This document shows positions 18,385-28,535 of a stretch of DNA of 64,000 nucleotides, in pieces. A model generated the notes under the pieces. It was not told the origin of the DNA. It saw nothing but the letters and a program-made list of their open reading frames with translations, and searched no databases. Origin of the DNA: Coriobacteriia bacterium (lineage in GTDB: Bacteria; Actinomycetota; Coriobacteriia; Anaerosomatales; SLCP01); assembly GCA_030603745.1 (NCBI GenBank), contig JAUVXE010000010.1:21535-85534 (forward strand), read 5' to 3'. Position numbers and translations under genes: made by a program. Each line of letters begins with the position of its first letter. Position 1 is the first letter of the stretch.

Positions 18385-19755
18385 CTAGCGGCCCGAGGGC
18401 TCCTCGGCGGGGGGTTCGGGTGTCTGCGGCGGCGTGGGGGCCTCGAGGTCGTCGGGCTTGATGCCGACCTCCATCTCCACCTCGGTCCGCTCGCCGTCGC
18501 GCCACAGCCCTACGGTGACCCGGTCGCCGATGCGGTGCCGGCGGACCGCGAGCAGGAGGTCGTCCATCGAGCGGATCGTGACGTCGTCGAGGGAGACGAT
18601 GACGTCCCCGGCGGCAAGCCCGGCGGCCTCGGCCATGGTGCCGGGGATCGGCTCCACGACGTAGGCGCCCTCGTCGACCGGCAGACCCTCCACCTCGGCG
18701 AACTCCGGCGTGACGTCCTGGCCGATGATGCCGAGGAAGGGATGCTGCGCCCGCCCGTCGTTGATGAGCTGGTCGGCGATGCGCACCGCGGTGTTGACGG
18801 GGACCGCGAAGCCGATGCCCCCGCTCGCGCCCGTCTCGGTGAAGATCGCGGTGTTGATGCCGATCAGGCGGCCCTCGCGGTCGACGAGCGCGCCCCCGGA
18901 GTTGCCGGGGTTGATGGCGGCGTCGGTCTGGATCACGTCGACGAGCGGGTAGACGCCGGTCCGGCCGGTCGAGCCGCTGAGCGAGCGGCCGATCGCGGAG
19001 ATGACGCCGGAGGTCACCGAGAGCTCGAGGCCGAACGGGGAGCCGATGGCGGTCGCCGACTGGCCTACGCGGATGTCGTCGGAGTCCCCGAGCTCGACCA
19101 CGGGCAGCTCGCCGGGGATGCGGACGACCGCGATGTCGGTCTCGGCGTCGGCGCCGACGAGCTCGGCGGTCTGGCGCTGACGGTCGGTGCCGGTGACGAC
19201 GATGCGGGTGGCGCCATCGACGACGTGGGCGTTGGTGAGGATGTAGGTGCCGCCGTCGGCGGTGCGGAACGCCACGCCGGAGCCGTTGCCGCGACGCGGG
19301 ACGTCCGGGTGGCCCTGGGGCACCGAGTCGTCGTCCTCGGCGTCCCGCCCGGCGCTCGAGACGTCGATGTTGACCACGCTCGGCAGCGCGGCCGCCGCCG
19401 CGGCGACCACGGGCTCGTCGGTCTCCGGCGGCAGGACCTTCACGGTCGCCGGGCCGGTGCCGGCGGTCGTGCGCGTGGCGATCCAGGCGCCGGCGAACCC
19501 GCCGAACCCGCCCGCGATCGACCCGGCGAAGAGCGCGACCGCGAGCGCGATCGCCACGACCGCCCCGGAGGAGGGGGGACGCCGGGTCTGGTCGTCGCCG
19601 GAGGGTAGCGGGTCGGCACCCGCGTGCGGGCGCGCCACGGGCAGGGGCCCGGGCTCTTGGGACGGTCCGGGAGCGGGCTGCCCCGGCGGCGCGGCGGCCG
19701 GCCCCTCCTCGGCGTCGGGGGAGGTGGGGGGAGTCGTCTCGTGGTCATCGTACAT
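18385..19755 (-). CDS. htrA: HtrA/DegP-type serine protease, membrane anchored
   Basis: The 456-residue protein is an envelope quality-control protease. About 85 N-terminal residues are Pro/Glu-rich and cytoplasmic, then comes one membrane segment (VVAIALAVALFAGSIAGGF). The trypsin-like domain shows the triad His (TNAHVVDG), Asp (TDIAVVRI) and Ser (NPGNSGGAL). A PDZ domain fills the last 100 residues (GAYVVEPIPGTMAEAAGL, DVIVSLDD). ATG at 19755 is preceded by GAGGTGA. It is divergent from the MFS gene with a shared 149-base gap. Confidence 0.93.
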   Translation of the reverse strand: MYDDHETTPPTSPDAEEGPAAAPPGQPAPGPSQEPGPLPVARPHAGADPLPSGDDQTRRPPSSGAVVAIALAVALFAGSIAGGFGGFAGAWIATRTTAGTGPATVKVLPPETDEPVVAAAAAALPSVVNIDVSSAGRDAEDDDSVPQGHPDVPRRGNGSGVAFRTADGGTYILTNAHVVDGATRIVVTGTDRQRQTAELVGADAETDIAVVRIPGELPVVELGDSDDIRVGQSATAIGSPFGLELSVTSGVISAIGRSLSGSTGRTGVYPLVDVIQTDAAINPGNSGGALVDREGRLIGINTAIFTETGASGGIGFAVPVNTAVRIADQLINDGRAQHPFLGIIGQDVTPEFAEVEGLPVDEGAYVVEPIPGTMAEAAGLAAGDVIVSLDDVTIRSMDDLLLAVRRHRIGDRVTVGLWRDGERTEVEMEVGIKPDDLEAPTPPQTPEPPAEEPSGR

Positions 19756-19904
19756 CGTGTCACCTCGGATACGGGCCCTGGAACGGGCGGGCTGACCGGC
19801 GGGCGGCGGCGGTGCGGAACGGCTGCTTATCGTATGCCCCTTCGGGGCGTTCCGGGGACGCGCTGTGCGAAAATGCACGAAAGCATCACAGCGGAGGGGG
19901 TCGA

Positions 19905-21389
19905 ATGGCGAGAAGGGACGCGGCGCCGGTCTGCGTCGAGCGGACGGTCGACGACCGCATCGTGCTCGCGGTCCTGGCCGCGGGCACCTTCCTCGCCCCG
20001 CTCGACTCGAGCATCGTCAACATCGCGCTCCCGGCGATCGCGGCGGACTTCGGCGCGCGGATCGCCGCGGTGGGATGGGTCGCGACCGCCTACGTCCTCA
20101 CGACCGCCTCGCTCGTGCTGGCGATGGGCCGGCTGGCTGACATCTGGGGGCTGCGGCGCGTCTACGTCGCCGGCTTCCTCGTGTTCGGCACAGGGTCGCT
20201 CTGCTCCGCCGTCGCTCCGGGTCTCGGCCTGTTGATCGCGGCGCGGGTGCTGCAGGCCTCGGGGGCGGCTGCGATGTTCGCGGCGGGGCCGGCGCTCGTG
20301 ACCAAGACGTTCCCGCCCCAGCGGCGCGGGTGGGCGCTCGGTTGGATCTCGCTCGCCGTGTCCGCCGGCCTCACCGCCGGCCCGGCCCTCGGCGGCGTTC
20401 TCGTGGGGACCTTCGGCTGGAAGGCGGTCTTCGTCATCAACATCCCGCTCTCCGCGATCATGGCCTACGCCGCGAGCCGGCTGCTGCCCGAGGACTGCCC
20501 CGAGGCGGAGCCCTTCGACGTGCTGGGCGCCGTGCTCGCGGCGGCGACCCTCACCGCGGCGCTCCTCGCCCTCTCCGAGGTCGATCGCTCGGGGCTTCTC
20601 TCGGCCGGCGTGCTCGGCGCGAGCCTGGTCGCGGTGGTCGCGGGCGTCTCGTTCGTCCGGGTAGAGCGTCGCAGCCCCCATCCGATGCTCGACCTGCGAC
20701 TCTTCGGCGAACGGCGCTTCTCGGCGGGGGTGGTCGCCGCGGTCCTCAGCTACGCGAGCCTCTTCGCGGTGACCTTCACGATGCCCTTCTACCTGCTGCG
20801 CGCCCGCGGGATCGACGCCCGGCTCGCGGGGCTCGTGCTGACCGCGACGCCGCTCAGCATGGCGCTCTTCTCGCCGATCGCAGGCCGACTGTCGGACCGG
20901 TACGGGAGCCGGTGGCTGGCGACCTTCGGGCTGGCGTGGCTCTCGCTCGCCCTCGCGGCGATGACGCTCTTGCAGCCCGGCACCCCGCTCGGATTCGTCG
21001 CGGCGGGGCTCTTCTGCGTGGGCACGGGCCTCTCGATCTTCCAGGCGCCCAACACCGCCGCGATCCTGCGGGCGGTACCCCGGGGACGCGCGGGCGTGGG
21101 CTCGGCGCTCGTGGGCCAGGCGCGCAACCTCGGGATGGCGCTCGGCATCGGCATCACCGCGGCGGTGGTCGCCGCCGGACTGGGCGGATCGGACCTCATG
21201 GCCCTCGCGCGTCCGCTCACCCCCGCCGAGGCGGACCTCTTCGTCTCCGCGATGCGCCCGGCGCTGTTCGTAGGCGCCGCGCTCGCGATGGCCGGGGCCG
21301 CCGCCTCGTGGAGCCGGGGCCGCGACGCGGTCCACTACGAGCCGGTCGACGCTGGGGCACCGCCTCGCGTAGACTCCTCGGCAGGATAG
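19905..21389 (+). CDS. MFS transporter of the DHA2 (14-helix) drug-exporter family
   Basis: The 494-residue membrane protein resembles EmrB/QacA drug:proton antiporters. It has the DHA2 N-terminal signature TFLAPLDSSIVNIALPAIAADF, motif A MGRLADIWGLRRVY and motif C GLTAGPALGGVLVG, with about 14 hydrophobic helices. ATG at 19905 is preceded by GCGGAGGGGG. The substrate cannot be read from the sequence. It starts next to a divergent htrA and is followed 19 bases later by a small membrane protein that may be co-transcribed. Confidence 0.88.
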   Translation: MARRDAAPVCVERTVDDRIVLAVLAAGTFLAPLDSSIVNIALPAIAADFGARIAAVGWVATAYVLTTASLVLAMGRLADIWGLRRVYVAGFLVFGTGSLCSAVAPGLGLLIAARVLQASGAAAMFAAGPALVTKTFPPQRRGWALGWISLAVSAGLTAGPALGGVLVGTFGWKAVFVINIPLSAIMAYAASRLLPEDCPEAEPFDVLGAVLAAATLTAALLALSEVDRSGLLSAGVLGASLVAVVAGVSFVRVERRSPHPMLDLRLFGERRFSAGVVAAVLSYASLFAVTFTMPFYLLRARGIDARLAGLVLTATPLSMALFSPIAGRLSDRYGSRWLATFGLAWLSLALAAMTLLQPGTPLGFVAAGLFCVGTGLSIFQAPNTAAILRAVPRGRAGVGSALVGQARNLGMALGIGITAAVVAAGLGGSDLMALARPLTPAEADLFVSAMRPALFVGAALAMAGAAASWSRGRDAVHYEPVDAGAPPRVDSSAG

Positions 21390-21408
21390 GCGCGGGGAGA
21401 GGGGACCA

Positions 21409-21963
21409 GTGAGCGAGAAGGTCGAAGCAGCGGCGGTCGAGCCCGAGGAGGCCGCGGGCGCCGAGGAGACGGCCCCCGAGCAGCCGGAGGTCGCCGCGGA
21501 GGAGCCGCCCGCCGAGGAGCCCTCGGCCGAGGAGCCCCCTGCTGCAGTCGCTGACGCGCCCGCCGAGGAAGCTCCGCCTGCCGCTGGGGCCCCCGTCGTC
21601 CCCGAGCCCGCCCGGCCCCCCGCCGTGGGCGTGGCCGCGTGGCCGTTCCTGCTCTACCTCGCCGCCTGGGCGGCGCTCGCGGCGACCACCGGCGTCGCGC
21701 TCACCGCGCCCGACGCGGCCGCGGTGCCGGTCGAGGACCCCCGCTACCCCGCGCTGCTCCTCGCCGGGCTCGTGCTGACCGCATGCGGGCCCGCGCTCGT
21801 GGCCGCGACGTGGCTGGCCGCCTGGGCCCGGGCGGAGAAGGGGTGCCGGGGCGGGCTGTTCACCACCGCCCTCGTCAGGGGCGCGTCGGCCACGCTCTTC
21901 GGAGTGCTCGTCTGGTGGGGCGCGTTGTTGCTCGTCGACGCGGTGCGGCTCGGACTGATCTGA
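21409..21963 (+). CDS. Small membrane protein with Glu/Pro/Ala-rich N-terminus
   Basis: No family is recognised. The first 65 residues of 184 are low complexity, made of repeated [12 protein letters not shown] units, and are probably disordered and cytoplasmic. Three hydrophobic segments follow (about 72-95, 108-130 and 148-172). GTG at 21409 has GGGGAGAGGGGA just upstream. It lies between the MFS gene and ddl on the same strand; the short gaps of 19 and 28 bases suggest one operon. Confidence 0.65.
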   Translation: MSEKVEAAAVEPEEAAGAEETAPEQPEVAAEEPPAEEPSAEEPPAAVADAPAEEAPPAAGAPVVPEPARPPAVGVAAWPFLLYLAAWAALAATTGVALTAPDAAAVPVEDPRYPALLLAGLVLTACGPALVAATWLAAWARAEKGCRGGLFTTALVRGASATLFGVLVWWGALLLVDAVRLGLI

Positions 21964-21991
21964 GGCACGCAGGACAGGGAGAGGACCCAAG

Positions 21992-22930
21992 GTGATGGAC
22001 ACACCCCTCACGGTGGCGGTGCTGATGGGCGGCGTCTCGGCGGAGCGCGAGGTCTCGCTCAGCACCGGCGCCCAGGTCGCCGACGCGCTTGCCGCGACCG
22101 GCTGCTCCGCGGTACGGATCGACAGCGGCTCGCCCGGCTTCATCGGCGAGCTCGTCGAGCTGGCGCCCGACGTCGTCTTCATCTGCCTGCACGGCCGCTT
22201 CGGCGAGGACGGCACCGTCCAGGGGCTGCTCGAGCTCCTCGGCCTGCCGTACGTGGGCTCGGGCGTGCTGGCGAGCGCGCTCGCGATGGACAAGGTGATG
22301 TCCAAGCACTTCTTCGATCACGTGGGGATCGCCTCGCCCGACTACGTCCATCTCCGCCGAGGAGCGCCGGTCGACACCGAGGCGATCACGGCCGCCCTCG
22401 GCGAGAAGACGGTGGTCAAGCCCGCGAACGAGGGCTCGGCGATCGGCGTGACCATCTCGCACGCGGCGGCTGAGCTGCCGGGAGCCATCGAGGAGGCGTT
22501 CCGGCACGACGACAGCGTGCTCGTCGAGCGCTTCGTCGCCGGCGTGGAGGTGACCGTTGGAGTGATCGGCAACGACGACCCGGTCGCCCTGCCGACCCTC
22601 GAGATCGTCCCCGAGCACGAGTTCTACGACTATGAGTCGAAGTACGTGCCGGGCATGAGCAGGCACATCATCCCCGCCCGGGTGAGCGAGGAGGCGCGGC
22701 AGGAGTGCGTGCGGCTCTCGCTCGCCGCCCACGAGGCGCTCGGTTGCCGAGGCATGTCGCGCTCGGACACGATCGTCGCCGAGGACGGCACCGTCTACCT
22801 GCTCGAGACCAACACGATCCCCGGTATGACCGCGACCAGCCTCCTGCCGGACGCGGCCCGCGCCGCGGGCATCGAGTTCCCGCAGCTGTGCGCGCGCCTC
22901 GTCGAGCTCGCGCTCGAGGGGCGGCGCTAA
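21992..22930 (+). CDS. ddl: D-alanine--D-alanine ligase
   Basis: Ddl makes D-Ala-D-Ala for peptidoglycan. The 312-residue ATP-grasp protein shows [15 protein letters not shown] near the start, [43 protein letters not shown] and the C-terminal [11 protein letters not shown] with the metal-binding Glu and Asn. GTG at 21992 has GAGG at 21981-21984; ATG three bases later is an alternative. Its stop overlaps the stop of the convergent sensor kinase by 3 bases. Confidence 0.95.
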   Translation: MMDTPLTVAVLMGGVSAEREVSLSTGAQVADALAATGCSAVRIDSGSPGFIGELVELAPDVVFICLHGRFGEDGTVQGLLELLGLPYVGSGVLASALAMDKVMSKHFFDHVGIASPDYVHLRRGAPVDTEAITAALGEKTVVKPANEGSAIGVTISHAAAELPGAIEEAFRHDDSVLVERFVAGVEVTVGVIGNDDPVALPTLEIVPEHEFYDYESKYVPGMSRHIIPARVSEEARQECVRLSLAAHEALGCRGMSRSDTIVAEDGTVYLLETNTIPGMTATSLLPDAARAAGIEFPQLCARLVELALEGRR

Positions 22931-24459
22931 CCGGTCTCCTCGGCAGGAGGGTCCGCGGGCGTCGCCGCCGGGAGCGAGAGGACGAACCGTGCGCCCGGCC
23001 CTCCGTCGGGCCGGTCCTCGATCACCACCCGCCCCCCGTGGCTCTCGGCGATCGCACGCACGATGTAGAGGCCGAGCCCGAAGCCCGGACGCTCGCCGCG
23101 GTCGCCCGAGAGGCGCGTGAACCGTTCGAAGACGAGTTCTCGCTGCTCGGCGGGGATGCCCGGACCGTCGTCCTCGACGATCGTGAGCACCCGGTCGCCC
23201 GAGCGCTCCACCGACACCGTGACCCGTCCGGGCGCGGGCGTGTGGCTGAGCGCGTTGGAGACGAGGTTGACGAGCGCCTGCCGCAACCGGCGCTCCTCGC
23301 CGAGGGTCTGGCCGGCGTCGGCCGCGCGCACCCGGAGTCGATGGGTCGACGTGTGCTCGAGCGAGGCGACCACCTCGGCGGCGAGGGGGCCCATCGTGAC
23401 CGGCATGAACGAGGCGGGGGCGAACAGCTCCTCTGCGCGGGTCGCGCTCAGGATGTCCTCGATGAGGTCGCCCATCCGCTCGGCCGAGCGCCGCGCCGAA
23501 GCTACGGCCCGGCTGCGTTGCTCGTCGTCGAGCGGCCGCTCGAGGAGCTCGAGGTAGCCTGAGATCACGGTGAGAGGCGCGCGCAGGTCGTGGGAGACGA
23601 GCGAGACCACCTCGGCGCGCAGCTCCTCGGTGCGGCGTTGCTCCGTGATGTCACGGGCGGTGACGAGTAGGGTGCGGGCGCCGTCGTCGTGCTGGACGGC
23701 ACGGACCTCCGCCCAACGGCGCGTGGCGTCGGGCCGCTCGATACACACGCGGACAGGGCGGCCGAGCGCACGTCGCGCCAGGTCGCGCGCCTCGAGCGGT
23801 TCCTCGTGCTCGTCGAGGACGGCGACACGGGTGAACGCCTGGGCGGGGTCGCCCAGCAGCTCGCGCTGCGGGATGCCGAGGAGGGTCGCGGCCGCCGGAT
23901 TGGCGAGCACGATCGCGTCGTCGCGCAGGAGGATCTTGGCCTCGCTCGAGTCGTCGACGGCGAACGCGAGGTCGCGGGCGGAGAACTCGGCGGCGCGCTC
24001 GGCGGAGAGGAGTTCGGCTTGGCGCCGCGCGAGGTGGTCGAGCAGACTGTCGAACACCTCGACGAGAGCGCGGAACTCGGCCGGCAGGTACGGGTCGTCG
24101 GGGAGCGGCCTCGGCGCGTGGCCTTCGAGGGCGTGGTGCCCGTGGCGACCGATCGCCTCGGCGAGGTGTTCGAGCGGGCGACGGATGAGCGCCGTCATGA
24201 CGAGGCCTACGGTGAGTCCCGCGGCGGCAGCGATGCCGAGTGCGAGCAGGAGCGTGAAGCCCCACACGCCGCCGGCCGGCCCCGCCGCCGCGCTGGGATG
24301 GCTCGACCGCACGACCGCGAAGAGCGCCGCCGCGGCGATGCCGACCACCACCACGTTGGTGGTGAGGAAGGCGAGCGTGAGCCGAGAGCGGAGCGTGGCC
24401 GGGATCAGCCAGCGTTCCAGGCGCGTGGGTCGTCCGCCGCGCTCACCGGTCCCGCTCAT
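22927..24459 (-). CDS. Membrane sensor histidine kinase with PAS domain
   Basis: The 510-residue kinase has two membrane helices (about 30-50 and 66-88), a HAMP-like linker, a PAS domain ([21 protein letters not shown]), the HisKA phosphoacceptor box [20 protein letters not shown], and a HATPase domain with [20 protein letters not shown] and GFGLGLYIV. Its ATG overlaps the stop of the P-type ATPase gene (ATGA), so the two are translated together. No response regulator gene lies nearby, so its partner is unknown. The short extracytoplasmic loop suggests no large external sensor domain. Confidence 0.88.
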   Translation of the reverse strand: MSGTGERGGRPTRLERWLIPATLRSRLTLAFLTTNVVVVGIAAAALFAVVRSSHPSAAAGPAGGVWGFTLLLALGIAAAAGLTVGLVMTALIRRPLEHLAEAIGRHGHHALEGHAPRPLPDDPYLPAEFRALVEVFDSLLDHLARRQAELLSAERAAEFSARDLAFAVDDSSEAKILLRDDAIVLANPAAATLLGIPQRELLGDPAQAFTRVAVLDEHEEPLEARDLARRALGRPVRVCIERPDATRRWAEVRAVQHDDGARTLLVTARDITEQRRTEELRAEVVSLVSHDLRAPLTVISGYLELLERPLDDEQRSRAVASARRSAERMGDLIEDILSATRAEELFAPASFMPVTMGPLAAEVVASLEHTSTHRLRVRAADAGQTLGEERRLRQALVNLVSNALSHTPAPGRVTVSVERSGDRVLTIVEDDGPGIPAEQRELVFERFTRLSGDRGERPGFGLGLYIVRAIAESHGGRVVIEDRPDGGPGARFVLSLPAATPADPPAEETG

Positions 24460-27149
24460 CGCCCCGGCTCCTCTCCGCCCGCCCATGCGCCCGTCCGGCG
24501 CCGCCGTAACCACTTGTCCGCCTCAACGACCCAGAATACGACGGTCGAGGCGAGCAGCGTCACTGTCAGTTCAATCGGGGAGAGGGGCGCGGTCCTGAAG
24601 ACCGGGTTGAGGAACGGCACGTAGAGCGTCGCCAGCTGCAGGAGCACCGTCAGGCCGAGGGCCGTCGCCATGGGCCGGTTGGAGAGCAGCCCGAGCGAGA
24701 AGACCGAGTCGCGGCTCGAGCGAAGCGCGAGCGCGTTACCGAGCTGGCCGAGGCAGAGCACCGTGAAGACCATGCTCTGCCAGTTCTCGACCCCGAGCTC
24801 CATCGCGACCGCCTGGACCGAGAGCGCGACCCCGCCGAGCAGCAGGCCCACCCACACCATCTGGGCCGCCATCCCCTCGGCGAGGATGCTCTGCGCGGGC
24901 GGCCGCGGCGGGCGTCGCATGAGGTCGCGCTCCGCGGGCTCGGCCGAGTAGGCGAGGCCGGGAAGCCCGTCGGTGACGAGGTTGATCCACAGGATGTGGA
25001 TCGGGAGCAACGGGATCGGCATGCCGAGGAACGGCGCGAGCAGGATCGTGAAGATCTCGCCGGCGTTGCTCGTCATGGTGTAGCGGATGAACTTGCGGAT
25101 ATTGTCGTAGATGCGCCGCCCCTCCTCGACCGCGCGCACGATCGTCGAGAAGTCGTCATCGAGCAGGATCATCGACGCGGCCTCCTTGGCCACGTCGGTG
25201 CCGGTGACCCCCATCGCCACGCCGATGTCGGCCTGCTTGAGCGCCGGCGCGTCGTTGACGCCGTCGCCGGTCATCGCGACGAACTGCCCGCGGTCCTGCA
25301 GGGCGCGGACGATCTTGAGCTTCTGTTCCGGCGCGACGCGGGCGTAGACGTGCGTGTCGAGCACGCGGGCCTCGAGCTCCTCGAGGGTGAGCCGGTCGAG
25401 CTCCGCGCCGGTGACGACCTCGCTCTCGCGCCGCGCGATCCCGATGCGACGCGCGATCGACATCGCCGTCGCGGGGTGGTCGCCGGTGATCATCACCGGG
25501 ACGATGCCCGCCGTCCGGCAGCGGGCGACCGCCTCGGCGGCCTCGGCGCGGGGCGGGTCCATGAGGCCCACGAGGCCGATGAAGGTCATGCTTTCCTCGG
25601 CCGATGAGAGCTCGGCGGGGAGCTCGTCGTAGGCGCGCATCGCATAGGCGAGCACGCGCAGGCCGTCGAGCGAGATCTCCTCGACGTCGGCGGCGATGCC
25701 GGCGACCTCCGAGGAGTCGAGGGCGGCCACCGAGCCGTCGTCGGTGAGCCGGTCGGCCGAGCGGGCAGCCACCGCCTCGGCGGCGCCTTTGGTCAGCGAG
25801 ACGAACCCGCCGTCCGGCCGGGCGTGGAAGGTCGTCATGAGCTTGCGCTCCGAGTCGAACGGCAGCTCGGCCACGCGGGGCCAGCTCCGCTCGACCTCCT
25901 CGCGCACCCGGCCCGCCTCGGCCGCGGCGGCGTAGAGCGCGGTCTCCGTTGGGTCGCCGAGGACCTCGCCGCCCTCCGCACCGGCCGTCGCGTCGCTGCA
26001 GAGCGCCATCGCGCGCCAGAAGTGCTCCCACACGCCACCCTCCGGCGCCGAGGCGGCCGCGGCCACCACCGTCTCGCCGGCGGCGAACCGCTCGGCGCGC
26101 ATCCGGTTCTCGGTGAGCGTGCCGGTCTTGTCGGTGCAGATGTACGTCACCGAGCCGAGGGTCTCGACCGCGGGCAGCCGCCGCACGAGGGCGTTGGTGC
26201 GGACCATCCGGCGTGCCCCGAGGGCGAGGGTGATGGTGGCGACCGCCGGTAGCGCCTCGGGCACGGCGGCCACCGCGAGGCTCACGGCGGTCAGGAACAT
26301 CAGCAGCAGGTCCTCGCCGCGGACCACGCCCACCACGAACACGAGCGCGCACAGTCCCAGCGCGGCGAGCCCGAGCGCCCGGCCGAAGCCGGCGAGCCGC
26401 CGTTGCAGGGGCGTCTTGCCGGTCTCGGTGCCCGCGAGCAGTCCCGCGATGCGGCCGAGTTCGGTCGACGGCCCGGTCGCGACGACCAGTCCCTCGCCGC
26501 GGCCGTGCACCACCTCGGTGCCGCGATAGAGCATCGAGGACCGGTCGCCGAGGGGCGCGTCGGCCGCCGGTATCGCCTCGGCGCGCTTCTCGACCGCCTC
26601 GGACTCGCCGGTCAGCGCGGCCTCGGCGGCGCGGAGCTGCGCGCTCTCGAGCACCCGCAGGTCGGCGGGGACCACGCGGCCGGCGTCGAGCAGGACCACG
26701 TCGCCGGGCACGAGCTCTTCGGCGGGGAGGTCGACCACGCGGTCGTCGCGCCGGACCTGCGCCCGCGTGGCGGCCATCTTTCGGAGCGCCTCCATCGCGC
26801 GCTCCGCACGGAACTCCTGCACGACGCCGATCACGGCGTTGAGCACGACGATCACGACGATGGCGATGGTGTCGGCGACCTCGCCGATGAAACCGGAGAC
26901 GATCGCCGCGCCGATGAGCAGCAGGATGAGGAAGTCCCTGAACTGGTCGAGCACCATGCCGCCGACCGTGCGCTGTTCACCCTCGGGCAGCGCGTTGAGG
27001 CCGACGGCCTCGAGCCGGGCGGCGGCCTCGGCGGCGGAGAGGCCGGTGCGGGGGGCGTCGAGCGCATCGAGCGCCTCGGCGGCCGGGAGGGAGTGCCAGG
27101 GCGAGCGACCGGCGACCGGAGGGCCGCTGTCCGCGCCGGCGGGCATCAT
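24456..27149 (-). CDS. P-type cation-transporting ATPase (calcium-pump-like)
   Basis: The 897-residue pump has the P2-type order: an N-terminal cation ATPase domain (WHSLPAAEALDAL), actuator loop with TGES near residue 183, M4 with VPEALPAVATITLALG, phosphorylation site DKTGTLTENRM near 333, hinge GDGVNDAPALKQADIGVAMG near 630, and M6 NLVTDGLPGLAYS. The M4 and M6 motifs resemble calcium/manganese pumps, but the ion is uncertain. ATG at 27149 overlaps the sdaAA stop (ATGA); a second ATG follows. The downstream kinase overlaps it in the same way. Confidence 0.88.
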   Translation of the reverse strand: MMPAGADSGPPVAGRSPWHSLPAAEALDALDAPRTGLSAAEAAARLEAVGLNALPEGEQRTVGGMVLDQFRDFLILLLIGAAIVSGFIGEVADTIAIVVIVVLNAVIGVVQEFRAERAMEALRKMAATRAQVRRDDRVVDLPAEELVPGDVVLLDAGRVVPADLRVLESAQLRAAEAALTGESEAVEKRAEAIPAADAPLGDRSSMLYRGTEVVHGRGEGLVVATGPSTELGRIAGLLAGTETGKTPLQRRLAGFGRALGLAALGLCALVFVVGVVRGEDLLLMFLTAVSLAVAAVPEALPAVATITLALGARRMVRTNALVRRLPAVETLGSVTYICTDKTGTLTENRMRAERFAAGETVVAAAASAPEGGVWEHFWRAMALCSDATAGAEGGEVLGDPTETALYAAAAEAGRVREEVERSWPRVAELPFDSERKLMTTFHARPDGGFVSLTKGAAEAVAARSADRLTDDGSVAALDSSEVAGIAADVEEISLDGLRVLAYAMRAYDELPAELSSAEESMTFIGLVGLMDPPRAEAAEAVARCRTAGIVPVMITGDHPATAMSIARRIGIARRESEVVTGAELDRLTLEELEARVLDTHVYARVAPEQKLKIVRALQDRGQFVAMTGDGVNDAPALKQADIGVAMGVTGTDVAKEAASMILLDDDFSTIVRAVEEGRRIYDNIRKFIRYTMTSNAGEIFTILLAPFLGMPIPLLPIHILWINLVTDGLPGLAYSAEPAERDLMRRPPRPPAQSILAEGMAAQMVWVGLLLGGVALSVQAVAMELGVENWQSMVFTVLCLGQLGNALALRSSRDSVFSLGLLSNRPMATALGLTVLLQLATLYVPFLNPVFRTAPLSPIELTVTLLASTVVFWVVEADKWLRRRRTGAWAGGEEPGR

Positions 27150-28015
27150 CCCTCCCCGGCCGATGCGCCGTGGCCGAGGCGCGCGCCCGTGGGGGTGACC
27201 GCGAGTCCGCCGCGGGCTGTCTCGCGCAGCGAGGGCGGGATGCTCCGGCCCACCTGCGACGCCGCCTCGACGACCTCGTCGAAGGGGATCGGGAACTCGA
27301 TGCCGGCGAGCGCCATCTCCATGGCGGCGAGCGCGACCGCGGCGCCGGTGGCGTTGCGCGCCACGCACGGGACCTCGACGAGGCCTCCCACCGGGTCACA
27401 GACCAGGCCGAGGAGACCCTGGAGCGCGAGCGAGGCGGCGTGCCCGGAGCACGCCGGGGTCCCGCCGGCCATCTCGACGCCGGCCGCCGCCGCCATCGCC
27501 GCCGCCGAGCCGATCTCGGCCTGGCAGCCGCCGGCCGCGCCCGAGAGCGAGGCGCGGGTCGCGATCACGCCTCCCACGGCCGCCGCGGTCAGGAGCGCGT
27601 CGACGAGCGGCTCGTCGCCGGCGCCGAGCGAGTCGGCCACGGTGAGGAGCACGCCGGGAAGCACCCCGGACGCGCCGCCGGTCGGGGCCGCGACGATCCG
27701 GCCCATCGAGGCGTTGACCTCGGCCACGGCGAGCGCGGAGGCGAGTGCCTCGGTGAGCGGGCCGGCGAGCGGGCCGCGGGCGCCGGTGGCGAGCAACGCC
27801 GCGTCGCCGCCGGACAGGCCGGAACGGGAGCGCGCCCGGCCGGCGCGGCCCGCGTCGACCGATTCGCGCATCACGCCGAGGGTCGCGCGCATGCCGGCGC
27901 GGACCTCCTCGGCCACTCGTCCGGTCTCGAGCACTTCGAGCGCGAGGGCGGCCGCGGCGAGCGAGCCATGCACCTCGGCATCGGCGAGGAGGGAGGCGAA
28001 CGACGTGTGGGCCAC
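27146..28015 (-). CDS. sdaAA: L-serine dehydratase alpha subunit
   Basis: This is the iron-sulfur subunit that deaminates L-serine to pyruvate and ammonia. The 289-residue protein has VAEVNASMGRIVAAPTGGASGVLPG and Cys in AAGGCQAEIGSA, TPACSGHA and GLVCDPVGGLVEVPCV, which fit the 4Fe-4S ligands of the two-subunit type. GTG at 28015 follows AAAGGAG; a -10 hexamer TACAAT lies at 28040-28045 on this strand. Its beta partner is at 30584-31255 on the same strand, with the iron-transport genes in between. Confidence 0.94.
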   Translation of the reverse strand: MAHTSFASLLADAEVHGSLAAAALALEVLETGRVAEEVRAGMRATLGVMRESVDAGRAGRARSRSGLSGGDAALLATGARGPLAGPLTEALASALAVAEVNASMGRIVAAPTGGASGVLPGVLLTVADSLGAGDEPLVDALLTAAAVGGVIATRASLSGAAGGCQAEIGSAAAMAAAAGVEMAGGTPACSGHAASLALQGLLGLVCDPVGGLVEVPCVARNATGAAVALAAMEMALAGIEFPIPFDEVVEAASQVGRSIPPSLRETARGGLAVTPTGARLGHGASAGEG

Positions 28016-28094
28016 GGGGCACTCCTTTCTGACGAGCGGATTGTACCCCGTAGGAGGTCACGCGAGGCGCGGCAGGCTGATCGCGGATCGGGTA

Positions 28095-28124
28095 TTGACG
28101 GACGCTATCACGCAGGAGTAGCAT
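28095..28124 (+). promoter_or_regulatory. feoAB promoter
   Basis: TTGACG (28095-28100) and TAGCAT (28119-28124) are 18 bases apart in the divergent gap between sdaAA and feoA. Transcription would start near 28131. Confidence 0.55.
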
Positions 28125-28138
28125 GCATTCCTGTAGGA

Positions 28139-28154
28139 CTTAGCACACACTAAG
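28139..28154. promoter_or_regulatory. Inverted repeat, possible metal-repressor operator before feoA
   Basis: CTTAG-CACACA-CTAAG forms a 16-base inverted repeat about 8 to 24 bases downstream of the predicted transcription start. The arms resemble halves of DtxR/IdeR-type sites, where a repressor would block feoAB in iron-replete cells. The identity of the regulator is inferred. Confidence 0.4.
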
Positions 28155-28241
28155 GCTCGACGGCGAACGATACCCCCGGCACGCCGACCACCGCGCGTCC
28201 CACGAGTTCGACCGACCCGACCGTCTCAACAGGAGGCCCGC

Positions 28242-28535
28242 ATGTCGCCCACGGAGTCCGCAGCCACCGCCCAGCCGGCAGCAGCCGCGACCACCTCGCT
28301 CGATCGTGTCCGCGGCGGACAGTGTTTCCACATCTGCCGCATCGATGACGAGATGGCGCGCATCACGGCGCTGCGCTTCGGGATCGCCGAGGGCTCGACC
28401 GCCTCGTGCGTGACGCGTCTGCCCGCCGGGCCGATCATCGTGCGCTCCGGGCGCCAGGAGATCGCCATCGGCCGGGGACTCGCCCGTCGCATCGAAGTCA
28501 CCGCCGCGGGGAAGGGGAGCGCCGATGCCGGCTGA
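28242..28535 (+). CDS. feoA: FeoA-domain protein
   Basis: The 97-residue protein has an Ala-rich, probably flexible start of about 20 residues and then a FeoA/SH3-like fold (GGQCFHICRIDDEMARITALRFGIAEGS, GPIIVRSGRQEIAIGRGLARRIEV, shown in parts). FeoA assists the FeoB ferrous-iron transporter. ATG at 28242 follows AGGAGG. It overlaps feoB by 11 bases. Confidence 0.85.
   Translation: MSPTESAATAQPAAAATTSLDRVRGGQCFHICRIDDEMARITALRFGIAEGSTASCVTRLPAGPIIVRSGRQEIAIGRGLARRIEVTAAGKGSADAG

Noticed and set aside
19827..21335. Long minus-strand frame opposite the MFS gene
   Set aside because: It is Arg/Glu/His-rich and antisense to clear membrane helices.
27150..27368. 73-codon extension of the P-type ATPase
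   Set aside because: It lies inside sdaAA in another frame, and the pump homology begins after MMPAG.
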